The notes below the pieces were generated by a model. It had not been told where the DNA came from, did not search any database, and was given only the letters and a program-made list of their open reading frames with translations. From Pyrus communis (taxonomy: Eukaryota > Streptophyta > Magnoliopsida > Rosales > Rosaceae): DNA of 64,000 nt. The first letter of the stretch is position 1, and every line of letters starts with the position of its first letter. The stretch spans positions 23,808,959 to 23,872,958 of the forward strand of contig NC_084812.1 of NCBI RefSeq assembly GCF_963583255.1, written 5' to 3'. The translations under genes and the position numbers were made by a program. Shown one piece after another: positions 10,244-22,133 of this stretch.

Positions 10244-13200
10244 ATGAGGAAGAAGCTCGATACCCGTTTCCCTGCCGTAAGTCCCCTCTTCTTCTCTTTC
10301 TCTTTCCGCTCCTTCTAGGGTTTATGCTATTCTCAGATCGAGTTTTAATTTGTTTGGTTGACAGGAAAATTAGGAAAAGGAGGGAAATTTTAGATTATTG
10401 GAGTTTCCTTGTGCTAATCGTGTGATTAATTAGCGAGATTAATGAATTTATGTTTCGGTGATTTGAATTGTTTGGTTAAAAGTTTCAATTTTTTTTTGGG
10501 ATTTTTGAGATATTCGATCTGGGTCGGGTTTTTCTAGGCCGTATTTTCCTTTTGTTTGCTGTGATTGTGGTTTTAGGTAGAATTGGGTTATGGGTTTGTT
10601 GTTTTTGGCTATCTGATTTAGTCTTGGGATTTGTTTCGTATCGATGATTTCATCTAGGGTTTGTGGATAGGTACTTAAATCATGGGGGTTTTGTTTCTGG
10701 GGATAACATGCTTCTTTGGTCTTGTGGTGATGTGTTTTTGCTGATTGGTCAAGATTAGGTGATGACTTTTGAGGCCCCTTAGGGCTAAATCTGATCTTGT
10801 TTTATTAAATATTCTTTTTCAATGAGTGTTTAGATTTGGGATTGGATTAATTTTGAAGATTGTAAAACAACTAGAGAGTTTTGTATCGTGGGTTGAAAGA
10901 AAACGGAAGTTTACACTTCCTTAATTACTTTGTGATCCATATACTATGCATGGTTTCATGAATACCTCTGTAAGGCGCTGGTTTGGGCGACCAACAGTCG
11001 TGAAACTTATGTTTGTAACTTTCTTAAAGAAAAAAAGAAAGAAGGAATGGAAAAAACGTTTTTTTTATTTTTTATGCAGATTTAGTTATGCATTGGTAAT
11101 TTCATGATTGAAAATTTGGATGATCGACATATAATTTGGTACTTTATGAAGTGCTGCTGCCTGTTGTTTCAGTATTTAATTGTTCTCTTATGTGGACCTC
11201 TCCATAAAATTGTAATCGCATGTATTTGCATGTGGAAGTTGTGGGTGAAGACTGAAATGTGAAAGAACAGAGTCCTCTTTTATACTTTTTGTATAGCTCC
11301 TTTGTATACACTTAAGAAAAAGAGATTGTGTCAAGAATCATGGTCTACGCCTCGTTGTTGTTTGCCATTGTTGTTTGTCAATCCGTGACTTTTCTTTCAC
11401 TAACAAATCTTCTGCTTGCTGGTTATCGGGTTTTCATGTAGCAAATATTATTTAAATTTCCCCCAGTTTCTTTTGTGTTTTGTGTTTGTGTGCCAAGTGT
11501 GGGAGTATGTTATATAGGATATCTTTGATGGCACTTGTCATTTACCTCAGAGTGTCCATGTATGAAATGCACTAATTTCGGGAGAACCCCTCATCTTTTA
11601 ATGAAGCATGTTGATGACTATTTTTTTTTGTTAAACAAGTACTAAGTAGGATATTTACCTTGTGCTTCCTATTTGAAGAATGACAAATGAAGTTTAGTTT
11701 ATTAACTGTAGTTTAGCTCTGAATTAATGCATGTCCCCTATTCTCATACACAATTTTAATTTGGCAGGCCCGGATTAAAAAGATTATGCAAGCTGATGAG
11801 GATGTTGGGAAGATAGCATTAGCGGTGCCTGTTTTAGTGTGTCAGTACTTCTAACTTTCGGGACTAATAAATTACCAGTCACCAGGTTATTTTATTCATT
11901 ATTTGGTTGCTTATACTTCTCATCTTGCATGTTATGCAGCAAAAGCGTTGGAGCTATTTTTGCAAGACCTTTGTGACCGTACCTATGAGATAACCCTCCA
12001 AAGAGGAGCTAAAACCATGAACTCACTGCATCTGTAAGTCAAGGATTGAACAACGTTTATCTGTTTACTTAATTATTTTTAAGGTATCAATAACAGAATG
12101 AGTTCATAGTAAAGAAAGTACAACAGTAGGGAATGATTACTCCAACTGTACAGGAAAAAATTCTATTGGCATGCTTAATACAACGTATACACTGTGCAAA
12201 AGGACAACAGTATCCAGAAACTGCAGTTTCCCAATTTTGCTAAATTAGAGAGAGATGCCCTATATTTAAACTCTTGAGCACCTTATTACCACAATGAATT
12301 TTAGAAGCACACTAAACTGACCTCCTCCCCAACTTCATGTATTCTAAATATAGGTTACATAACTTTCTTCTAAGCACATAAGTTCTCAATGAGCAGAGGA
12401 TCCTAAATATAGGTTACATAACTTTCTTCTAAGCACATAAGTTCTCAATGAGCAGAGAAACACGAAAGACTGAGAATTACCCAGATTAACCTTTTGTAGT
12501 GCAGCAGAATGATAGAGGAATATTAGAACAAGGTTATGTACAAAAATTATGTTTCCTGCTTTGGATATCAGAACAAGTGTTAATTTGTAGACAAATATCA
12601 AAGCAATTATTTGTACTTTGCATGGTATTCTATCTTTCCAAATCATTTTGGATGGTTCATCAGTCAACCCCGTTAGAACAAGAGTTTGCAGGAATATTCT
12701 GTAATTCTAGAATAGTCAATTCACCCATCTTTTATGGTATTTTCTAACGAAATAAGAAAAGAAGAGAGCTCATCTATCTCAAGATCATTTAAATTTCTTC
12801 GGATCTAGCCTAATTAATGGAATTAGCAATTGATACATTTTGAATGGATGACAAGCTCAGAAGACATGGATATAAATGAAATTATGAGAGAATGAATTGG
12901 ATCCACTTGCAGTATCCTTCCAACGACTTTGTGTTCAACCTCTAACCTCTAAATTAGATTCCTATCCATTAGCATTGACACATATTAGGTTGGATGGTAA
13001 CATGCTATAATTCTATGCTGATCGAGTGAGCTGTAATTCCTAGATACAATCATTTTGTTCAGGATAAGTACAACATTATTAGAGAAATGCACATCAATAG
13101 TAATATGCAATTAGTATACCAAACTTGATTGCGGCTCCCATACTGAAGAATGATCTAATTAGCTAAGGGAAGAAAAGCTTATATTTTCTAGTACCTGAAA

Positions 13201-14604
13201 TAATTAATTTAAGCTTGTGCCGTTCGAATACCAAATATTTTTATTATCTAGTTGCAATATTCTCTCAAATCTGTTTACTGATGTATCTTTTAAAGAACTT
13301 TTTGCACCGGGAGTTGAATAGAAAATACCATGTGGTCCCATTTATGTGAGCCAGATCTAATTTCTCTACCTTGTTTGCAGAAAGCATTGTGTACAGAACT
13401 ATAATGTGTTTGATTTTCTGAGGGACATTGTCAGCAGAGTTCCGGACTATGGTCATGGTCACTCTGATGCTGCTGCTGATGACCGAACCATTTCAAAAAG
13501 AAGGTATATCAGATGGTCTATTCTTGTTATTTTGCATTATCATTAATCTACAAGAGAGTCAGTTGAGTCTACTTGCTGACGTATTTTTTTGCAGAAAACC
13601 ACCAGGTGATGAATGCAATGACAGTGATGAAGAATTGAAGAGGAGCAAGATGGTAACTCTAATGGCACCCTGCAATTAATCATTATCTTCTTGTTCTTAA
13701 TGTAAAACCAACTTCCTTTTACCAAAAAAAAAAAAAAAAAAACGTAAAACCAACTTCCATGCTCAATATGCCAAATCCGTTTATTGAGCTCTTTGTGATG
13801 TTATGTGTTTTTCATTCTAATTTTTCACAAGGGCTTTTAACCGGAGCGATGCCTCTTTTGGTTTCTTTAGGATGTCCAGGTTGAGCATGTAAATATTCTT
13901 TGAATTTATATATACAAGTTTGTTTTAGAGGTTCTGAGTTGGTTTTATTTGTACTTGGGCTGAATGCAATATGCAAAGAGTTCTCTGATGTCAAAAACTT
14001 CGTTTAACTTTTTACTTTCTCTCTGCAGCTTGAGATAAACCATGGCAGCAGCAGTGGCAGAGGAAGAGGCCGGGGTCGGGGACGAGGCCGTGGACGTGGT
14101 CGGACAGCTGAAAGAGAGATTTCACACCATGAGACTGAATCTGAACCCTGCACATCTCTTCAGCAGACCATTAAACCTAATCCAAACCCTGGAATGGTGG
14201 TGGATGATGTTTCCGAGTCGAAGGATGTATTGAAGGAAAATGTCACTGTCCCTGATGAAACTGATCCTGCAGTTCGAAATTTTGATCTGAATACTGATGT
14301 AAATGATAGCGAGGACACAAAAGCTGCAGCAACAGCAGCGCAAGCTGCAGCAACGGCATCCCAAGCAGCCCCAGCGGCATCCCAAGCAGCCCCAGCGGCA
14401 TCCCAATCAGCCCCAGTGGCATCCCAAGTTGCCCCAACGGCAGCCCAAGCCTCATCAGCTGGACCTATTGCCGAGCCTAAACATGAAGAATATCCTGGGT
14501 GGTCTCCTGCTGATGTGAATAGAATGGCCATTGATCCTCTTCAACTTGCAAATCTGAGCAGAAGGCTAGACGAGGATGAAGAAGATTACGACGAAGAGGG
14601 CTGA
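10244..14604 (+). CDS. NF-YC11: NC2-alpha / NF-YC11, DRAP1-type histone-fold corepressor
   Basis: Six exons join in frame with canonical splice sites: 10244-10276, 11768-11840, 11940-12033, 13381-13503, 13595-13652, 14029-14604, giving 318 residues. The protein starts MRKKLDTRFPA. Residues about 9-85 form the histone fold, with ARIKKIMQADEDVGKIA and LELFLQDLCDRTYEI as its hallmarks. The family pairs with NC2-beta (DR1) to bind TBP on promoter DNA and block TFIIA/TFIIB entry; it acts in the nucleus. A basic Gly-Arg tract encoded at about 14047-14103 follows, then an Ala/Gln/Pro repeat tract encoded at 14320-14450, then an acidic end (LDEDEEDYDEEG). The C-terminal PGWSPADVNRMAIDP segment looks conserved. 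Arabidopsis NF-YC11 is of similar size. The start is the only ATG giving the fold in frame. Confidence 0.93.
12344..12457. repeat. 59-bp tandem duplication in NC2-alpha intron 3
   Basis: Two almost identical copies, 12344-12402 and 12403-12457, lie head to tail in the 1.35-kb third intron. They are far from both splice sites and do not change the coding sequence. Confidence 0.8.
14320..14450 (+). repeat. Coding 21-bp minisatellite in NC2-alpha exon 6
   Basis: Around six imperfect copies of a 21-bp unit encode seven-residue repeats of the form ASQAAPA. The copies vary by single bases (for example ASQSAPV, ASQVAPT), so the array is old enough to have drifted but keeps the frame. Confidence 0.8.
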
Positions 14605-15478
14605 ATTCCACTTGATGGCTTATTGTCCCAAAGTAGGGTAGCGGGAACAAGATCAGTGGAAAGCTCGTGAAGGAAAATTAAATAAAAGTAATACAAAAGC
14701 TGGAATAGTGACCTAATTGGAGATGAAATGGCCAGTGCACTTGTCCCAACGGAGAGTCGGAATTTCTTATCCTGTCCAATGTTAGTGTCGTAGCATTTGT
14801 TAACATCCATTTCCAGAGGTAGCTTTTCCGTGACGATGACAGAGAGGATAGCCTCTGCAGTATGACTCTTAGCAGTGTATGATGAATCTGGCACCCTTGA
14901 ATAGCGGTGGATTGCCCTATGAGTGGTTTGCCTTTTAATTTACTATGTTTCTCATAGATTTCTAGGACATTTAGTAGGTTACTCGTCGTTCTGTTAGGCT
15001 TTTCAATTAATCTTCTGACCCGTGAACTGGATTTTGCTTCCCTTGCTCTCTTACTCTTTTCGCTCCTAAAGAAGTTCCGCAATGAAACGGGATGCGTATG
15101 CGTTGCTAATGGTTTGTACCATCGCAATGATGGTAAGGAATCGGCAGCGATGGTAAGCCAGCCTATTTGATTCTTCCTTAACCCTAACCCACATGAAGTG
15201 CCTTTTGGAAATAACAAAATAGCACAAGAAAAAGATGGTCCTAATTAAGAACAGGGAGAAGCATAATGTGTTGACAAAACAAGCACGGAAATAATTATTG
15301 AAAATTATTACGGAGCTATAGGATATAATCCTGATTACAGCTACACACAAACTTCTTTTTATACAAGCGAATGAATCTACTGTAAATTAACGCTGGAAGA
15401 TTCAAACTTGGATGTATAAGGGGGAGCATAAACATCTAGCCAACTTGATTATGCCAAACGTCACACAAATAACTGGTG
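14605..15478. other. Convergent intergenic region with poly(A) signal
   Basis: This is the shared 3' space of NC2-alpha (plus) and LRK10L copy 1 (minus). An AATAAA at 14681-14686 is a likely plus-strand polyadenylation signal, 77 bp after the stop. No gene is seen between. Confidence 0.5.
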
Positions 15479-18042
15479 CTACATTATCCCATCAGCATTC
15501 TGAATTAAACTTTGTGACTCTTGGATGTCATCTTTTGATGGTCCTGATGACCACGTTGTTTCTGAATCATCTTCATCATCCACCACTGGTTTCTCTTGTG
15601 GGTATAGGAAAGGCTTTGGAGGCATTTCAAGACACTCAATTTCTCCTTCGAGCATCTCTACTACTTTGTTCATCGAAGCAGGACGGTCACTAGGCTTGAA
15701 TTGGATGCACCATAGAGCAACAATAAGCATCTTCTTTGTTATCTCATTTTCTTCTTCAGTCGCATCTTCAATTTCTATGTCGTTTCCTTCGCTGAATTGG
15801 TCATAAACCCATGAAGGAAAGTAAATTTGGCTCGAATGTGCTGCATCTGCGTTCAAATTCTTTCTATTGCCTGCAATTTCCATCAGTAACATTCCGAAAC
15901 TATAGATGTCTGCTTTGTTAGACACACCTCCAATATTTTTGTAGAACAACTCAGGAGCTATGTATCCGATAGTTCCTCTTGCTGCGGTCAATGTTAAGCT
16001 GCTATCATCTAATGGACAGAGTCTAGCTAGCCCAAAATCAGAGACCTTTGGAACGTAATTGTCGTCGAGAAGAATGTTGTGAGGCTTGATATCAAAATGC
16101 AAAATCTGCATGTCACACCCTTGATGTAGATAACTGATTCCATGAGCCACACCAAGTGAAATTTCAAAAGCTCTCTTGCAACTCAAGGAGACAGGTCCTT
16201 CTTTTGAAAATATGTGTCTATCAAGAGATCCATTTGACATGAACTCGTATACAAGAGCACGCTTTGACCCCTCAACACAATAGCCAATTAGTTGTACCAC
16301 GTTTACATGATGAATCCTTCCAATGGTACCAACTTCATTGATAAAATCTTGTCCATTGGCCTTGGACTTACCCAACATCTTAATCCCCACAAAGCGGCCG
16401 CTACGAAGCTTTCCTTTGTAGACAGAGCCGTAACCTCCTTCGCCCAGTTTGTCCTTGAATCCTCTGGTCATTTTCTTGATGTCGGAGTAGGAGTACCTTA
16501 TTGGCATAAGGTTATTGTGACTTTGTAAGAATTCTTCAATTAGGACATACATTGATAAGTGCCGCTTTTTCCATTTATAGATTAAAAGCACAATCACTAA
16601 TGGAACACCGAGTACAGTTCTTGTTGGAAGGACAACTATTGCTGTAACGGAAACAAATCAAATGAGAATGAAGATAAACCTTTGGAAGCAGCCTTGAACC
16701 ATCACAAATTTGAAATTCGTTCTGTATATAGAAATAAAGACTTGAAATACTTACAAATGAAGATAAGCCAACGGATAATACCTGCAAGAAACAAATTTAA
16801 GTAAGCAGAGAGATAATTTGGAAGGGTAAACCGTAAGTAAGAAGTGAAAATACTAAGATTTCTCACTTGATAGGATGCCACGAACGATCCGATTTGTGAT
16901 ACCTGCATCATTCAAGAAAACAAAAGTATCGATCAAGTGAAGAACATTGACATGAAAAAAAAACTTTAGCAAACAGGACAAGGAGACTGATTTTTCCAAA
17001 TATAAGAAAATACGTACTGTTATAACTACAATCAACTTTTTTTGTCCGTAAGTAAGAAGTGAAAATACTAAGATTTCTCACTTGGTAGGATGCCATCAAC
17101 GATCAGATTTGTGATACCTGCATCATTCAAGAAAACAAAAGTATCGATCAAGTGAAGAATATTGACATGAAAAAAAAACTTTAGCAAACAGGACAAGGAG
17201 ACTGATTTTTCCAAATATAAGAAAATACGTACTGTTATAACTGCAATCAACTTTTTTTGTGTCGTAGTCGATGTAGCAAGTACTCAACCCATGATATCTA
17301 CTTTTGCTCTGCAACCATGAAAGTTCAAACCCATAGACTAGCTCTTTGTGGATGTCTATGTAGGAGATGTTTATGTTTTTTTCCTTTGCACCAGGCCATG
17401 ATGTCGCAACTGTAAGATCTATTCGGCACAAATCCCTCATATCTGAGGCATTTAAATGATCAATCTTAACAAAAACATGCCCACTTGAGCTACTCATAGG
17501 ACTACTGCAAGGAGCAGTATCCAGATAGAGAGGAGAATTCACTTGGGTTTCACAGGTCATGAAAATTATAGGCTTCGATAATTCTACACAATCTGTTTGA
17601 TCATAGAATAAAAAGTTCATCCATCCTGGTTTACCTGTGATTTGACAAATGCTATATGGATGATCTCCACCAATTCGGTTATCCAATTTATATTCTGCCA
17701 ATGAATGAAGAGGCATTGAAGAGCAGTCATCCTCACGAAGATTGGCATCCACAACTCGGATTGTGTAGTTATCATAATTGATTGCTTGGACATAGTACTT
17801 TCCTGAATACAAGTACAATACCGTTCGATTGTTCTCGCAAGACAGGTCATACCTTTGGTCACCACAATTGTCCGGGTCATGTTTCAGTCGGAAAGGTTTG
17901 CTTATGTTGGGATGTTTCCACAGGAAGAAGGTGGACAGTGATGACGATCATCCTTAGCACTGCAAACAACACAGAAAAAACCAACAACTAGAAATACTAC
18001 GAATAAACTAGCTGTAAGGGGTAGCACTCCTTTTGCAGCCAT
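15479..18042 (-). pseudogene. LRK10L-type receptor-like kinase, copy 1, frameshifted
   Basis: A membrane receptor kinase with a GUB_WAK_bind-like ectodomain. Exons by comparison with copy 2: 18042-17233, a 36-bp exon (17117-17082 or its duplicate 16902-16867), 16781-16755, 16641-15479. The signal peptide starts [14 protein letters not shown]. In exon 1, a G run at 17909-17911 is one base shorter than in copy 2, so the frame hits TAA after about 45 codons; the original frame resumes downstream and stays open. The kinase exon is complete: [19 protein letters not shown] instead of HRD (non-RD class), DFGLA, and an APE-type APELFYK. The usual Ala of the VAIK motif is Gly (VGIK), which copy 2 does not share. 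It may be a recent pseudogene, or the missing base could be a homopolymer read error, in which case the gene would encode about 678 residues. Confidence 0.82.
16831..17260 (-). repeat. 215-bp tandem duplication including a kinase mini-exon
   Basis: Units 16831-17045 and 17046-17260 are nearly identical and adjacent. Each holds the 36-bp exon 2 (16867-16902 and 17082-17117), its flanking splice signals and the copy of the exon 1 donor region. Copy 2 of the gene has this segment once. Confidence 0.88.
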
Positions 18043-18180
18043 GGTAAGAGAGGAAACCGGACGTTTCAAACGATAATATCTTCCTCAGTTTGTGGTTAGG
18101 AGCAGATGATTGTGAACTTCATTAACCACTACGGTGGAAGTAAGGAAAAGTAGAAGAAAGCTCCCACATCGTTTGTTGCA
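18043..18180 (-). promoter_or_regulatory. 5' flank of LRK10L copy 1 (flank repeat A, first copy)
   Basis: The sequence just upstream of the start, with GAGCAGATGATTGTGAACTT and AGTAAGGAAAAGTAGAAG, recurs at 30.0-30.8, 40.9-41.5, 44.9-45.4 and 51.2-51.8 kb. Here it abuts a kinase gene, so it is best read as that family's 5' flank or promoter. Confidence 0.6.
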
Positions 18181-18694
18181 ACCGGATGTTTATAGAGAAA
18201 GTTGAGATTCCACCATAAAATTAATTGACAATATAAGGAGTAGTCCAATTACTTATGTTTACAAGTGTAAGGCCCTCCATTGTGTGGTAATAAGTGGTAC
18301 GTAACATTTCCTAGATTAAGGTTTTGGATTGAGGTGCTTTAAAAAGAACAGCTTATTAAAAAACCTGGAACATTAAATGTGTTTGGTAAAATAAAAAAAA
18401 TATTAAAAAAAAAAAAAAACTGTTGTCAATGAAAGTAGAAAAACATAAAAAAAAATAGCAGAAGCAGGATCTACTATGCTTCTAAAAAAAGTGTTTTTTT
18501 TTTCTTTTCAAAGCATAGTAATCAATGTTTATTTAATGAACTTTTCAAATAACAAGTATAACCCCCCACATGTTACAAAATTACAATCATTATTATTGTC
18601 TTTGACATTATTATCACATTTAATACTATATCCTTTTTAGTCATTAACATATTCAAAACAATTTATATAAAAGTTTACTAAACGCTCATACACT

Positions 18695-18728
<34 letters not shown>

Positions 18729-19260
18729 AAAATCACTTTTACAAAAATAACGTTTACTAAACACTTAACAACTTTATTTTACAGTTTTTTATTCTCACAG
18801 CATAGCAGAACATTTTTCTTTAAAAAACACAGCAATACCAAACTAGCTATTAGAGTTGTATAGCTAAATATATTTCCTCGGGAGAAGAATAGTATAACAA
18901 AGTAATCACGAATTGTAACTATGCATGCATGGCAATTGATGTACGTAGAACTAGAAATTCATATTCGAAGAAGGCTCACAATTAATTATAAAGATAATAG
19001 GAAACTTCGTTCTAACTTCTAATAAAGATGACTTTTAGACTAAAGTTATGAGTAAGTTCAAAATCTAATTTTAGTCATTTGATACGTTAATCACCTCATT
19101 TATTACTTATATTTTGATATTTTAATTATTTCTCTTTTTCTTCCTAATTTTAGTATATTTTGTTGTAAATAATTAGATAAACTAATTAAGATGAAGTTTA
19201 GAAAAATGTCTTATACAAGATTAAAAATTGATTTTAGTCCCTAGACTCTATTTAATGCTA

Positions 19261-19294
<34 letters not shown>

Positions 19295-19380
19295 TTAATG
19301 TTTTTATTTATTTATAATTTTATGGTGTTCATAAATAAATTTTAAGATTATATTATAAATTTTAATTCTCATTATGGTAA
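18181..19380. other. AT-rich intergenic DNA with possible MITE and GT repeat
   Basis: About 18310-18850 resembles an AT-rich MITE (GTGTTTGGTA type motifs near one side, GTTTACTAAACAC near the other, long A and T runs including about 18695-18725), but ends were not fixed. A (GT)n microsatellite lies at 19261-19286. No gene seen. Confidence 0.4.
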
Positions 19381-20940
19381 GTATCTTATATAAGAAAATA
19401 TTTTCGTACAGATTTTTCAGTACACTTATATTTTTGTATATTGTCTTATGTGCCACTAATTCATTGTAATATATTTAGGTACGAACATTTTGGTACACTA
19501 GTTTAGTATAATATGTTTAGGTATAATATATTTAGGAACAAACATTTCAGTATACTAGTTTAGTATCATATATTTAGGTACGGAATTTTTGGTACACTCA
19601 TATTTTTGCATATTTTCTTATGTGCGACTAATTCATTACAATGTATTTAGGTACTACAATATATTTAGGTACAAACATTTCGGTACACTAATTGTGACAT
19701 CCCACATCGCCCAAGGGTGTGATCCTTATATGTATATTTCATCCTTACCTAGCACGAGGCCTTTTGGGAGCTCACTGGCTTCGGGTTCCGTAGGAACTCC
19801 GAAGTTAAACGAGTAGCGCACGAGAGCACTCCCAGGATGGGTGACCCATCGGGAAGTTCTCGTGTGAGTTCCCAAAAACAAAACCGTGAGGGCGTGGTCG
19901 GGGCCCAAAGCGGACAATATCGTGCTACGGTGGTGGAGCGGGCCCGGGAAGTGGTTCGCCCCGGGCCGGGATGTGACAAATTGGTATCAGAGCCTAACCC
20001 TGGCTGCGTGTGTGCCGACGAGGACATCGGGCCCCTAAGGGGGGTGGATTGTGACATCCCACATCTCCCAAGGGTGTGATCCTTAAATGTATATTCTCAT
20101 CCCTACTTAGCACGAGGCCTTTTGGGAGCTCACTGGCTTCGGGTTCCGTCGGAACTCCGAAGTTAAGCGAGAAGGGGGCTAGAGCAATCCCATGATGGGT
20201 GACCCACTGGGAAGTTGCTCGTGAGTTCCCAAAAACAAAACCGTGAGGGAATGGTAAGCCCAAAGCGGACAATATTGTGCTACGGTAGTGGAGTCGGGCC
20301 CGGGAAGTGTTCCGCCCCGGGCCGGGATGTGACACTAATTTAGTAAAATATATTATGATATGGACATTTAGGTACACTAATTACAAGAAGTTAAAATAAA
20401 ATTAATGAATTAAAATGTGTATAATAATAAATTTAAAATTTAATGTAATGACATTAAATAAGATATCTATTAAATATTAAAACAAAAATATAATATGAAT
20501 TTGAATTAAGTACACATTAAAGGACTAAAATCAATATCCAATCTAACACCAGATTTTTATTAAATTTTAATCTTCTTCTGGATTAAAGTTCAAAACCCCC
20601 CTAATTTTTGTTATAAAACATATTTTGATATACTTTGTTCTTCATTAAGGTACATTAAATTTAATATAATACATTTCAGTGCACACATTTTGGTACATAC
20701 ATTTATATACAAACATTTTGGTACATTATTTCGATATAATACATTTCAGTACTAAAATTTCGACGCATACATTTTGGTACACACAGTTAGGTACATTAAT
20801 TCAAGATAATACATTTTGGTGCATACATTTAAGTACATATGTTTCGGTACATATATTTTGCTACTAACATTTATGTACATTAATTCAATATAATACATTT
20901 TTGTACAAACATTTAGGTACATTATTGAGTCTTTCAAGTT
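19381..20940. repeat. Degenerate array of ACATTTnGGTAC-like units
   Basis: Short units of the form (T/A)CATTT(T/C/A)GGTAC, with TATATTTAGGTAC and TTAGTATAATA variants, recur irregularly over about 0.9 kb on both sides of the Cassandra insertion. It is too irregular for a simple microsatellite; probably an old minisatellite or the body of an unknown AT-rich element. Confidence 0.6.
19693..20334 (+). mobile_element. Cassandra TRIM retrotransposon, complete
   Basis: Two LTRs (19693-19978 and 20050-20334) start TGTGACATCCCACATC and end GGGATGTGACA. Each contains a 5S-rRNA-derived stretch (GAACTCCGAAGTTAA, GGATGGGTGACCC), the hallmark of Cassandra elements, which use a 5S-type RNA polymerase III promoter. 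A primer-binding site for initiator-Met tRNA (TGGTATCAGAGC) is at 19982-19993 and a polypurine tract at 20037-20048. CTAAT flanks the element (19688-19692 and 20335-20339). The 642-bp element has no protein and depends on other elements to move. Confidence 0.95.
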
Positions 20941-21169
20941 TAAAGAATGTTAAATAAAATTAATAAATTAAAAAAACTTTTTTTGGTCAAAAAATAAATC
21001 AAAATGAATATATTAATAAATTAAATATTTAATAGGAAACATTGAATAAAATACACGTTAATTAATGTAAATTAAAGACACATCAATGACCTATAATCAA
21101 TATGTAATATACCACTAAATTTTTATTAAATTTCAATTTTTCCAAGAATTAAAGTTAAGAAACTCCATA

Positions 21170-21530
21170 AAAATCCTGTTGTAAAGGGTAGTAGTACTAA
21201 AGTGATTTGATAAGTCGACATGCACCGTCGCCTACTCCTAGTCTTCCGTTGTGGGCAAAGGGACTAAAAAGGAAAAAAAAATTCCTAAAAAATTATTGTG
21301 AAAGTCGTTCTGCCAAGCAATACAAGGGATGTTCATATCCCTGTGGCACCCACTGCTGCTTCCAAACAATTTCTGTGAAAGTTTGTTACAATATATAGTC
21401 AAAAGAAAAACAAAAAGATGGTAATGAAATGGTGTGGAGATCATCATTCACATCTTTATAATTTTTAAAGAATATTTCTTTTCTTTTGTTTTATCATTCA
21501 CACCTTACACGTGCTTGATGCACAAAATAA
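21170..21530. repeat. Flank repeat C, first copy
   Basis: Resembles 42050-42830 and, in part, 49080-49145: the shared words include GGGTAGTAGTACT, AGTGATTTGAT and GTCGACATG. The other copies adjoin kinase-gene flanks, so this piece probably belongs to the duplicated cluster. Confidence 0.5.
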
Positions 21531-21639
21531 GCAGGATTAGGAAGTTAACCTAACTAAAAGGTGTTTCAAATCCACCCATTCAAAGTCAGTTTGATAACGA
21601 TTTTATTTTCAGTTTATTTTTTTTTCTTATTAGAAATAA

Positions 21640-21830
21640 ACTAGGTGGAAGAATGGAATGATGCGTGAATCACGAATGTGAATGCAGTGTGGCGGGAGGG
21701 ACGAGAGAGATGCTTATGGAATGACATCATTGCATGTGCATTTTATTGCTTTTGATTTTCATGTTGTGCATCATTGCATTTGCATTTTTTCGACATTCTT
21801 CCCACCTGCAATTTGATTCCATTATCGATC
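21640..21830. repeat. Direct repeat shared with 24860-25070
   Basis: Both segments share GAATGACAT, TTTTCATGT(T/C)GTGCATCA, TGTGCATTTT, TCTTCCCACCTGC and GCAATTTGAT in the same order. Non-coding; origin unknown. Confidence 0.5.
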
Positions 21831-22133
21831 CCTCATTGCTTCCCTGCCTTTCTTCTTTATTTTTAACCATAAAAAATGAGAATTAAAAATTTAAAACAAG
21901 AAAATTATCAGATGGCTCTTAAGTTATTCATCGACTTGTTTCTACTTTATTATAAATGGGGAATTACTGCACAAAAACTGGCCTACAGGCATGAAAGGGA
22001 AAACGTGGCCATTGCTGGCAAAGGGAACATATTTTTGTTGCAATTAGCAATAGGAACGGTACAGTTACAAATAGTTGTTCCATTGATCGCCAAATATCCC
22101 GCGGAAATATAACGCGTGATAGCCTTTCAATGA

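Noticed and set aside
12499..12747. Open frame inside NC2-alpha intron 3
   Set aside because: Lies wholly within the intron; including it would break the well-supported splice frame.
14122..14531. Other open frames overlapping NC2-alpha exon 6
   Set aside because: Shadow frames of the 21-bp repeat; the spliced frame alone continues the histone-fold protein.
19755..19870. 5S rRNA gene
   Set aside because: The 5S-like stretch is repeated in both LTRs of a 642-bp element with a primer-binding site, purine tract and target duplication; it is the Cassandra LTR, not a ribosomal gene.
19982..19993. tRNA-like sequences (also 34723, 55276, 61764)
   Set aside because: Only about 12 bases complementary to the 3' end of initiator-Met tRNA, placed just after LTRs; these are primer-binding sites.
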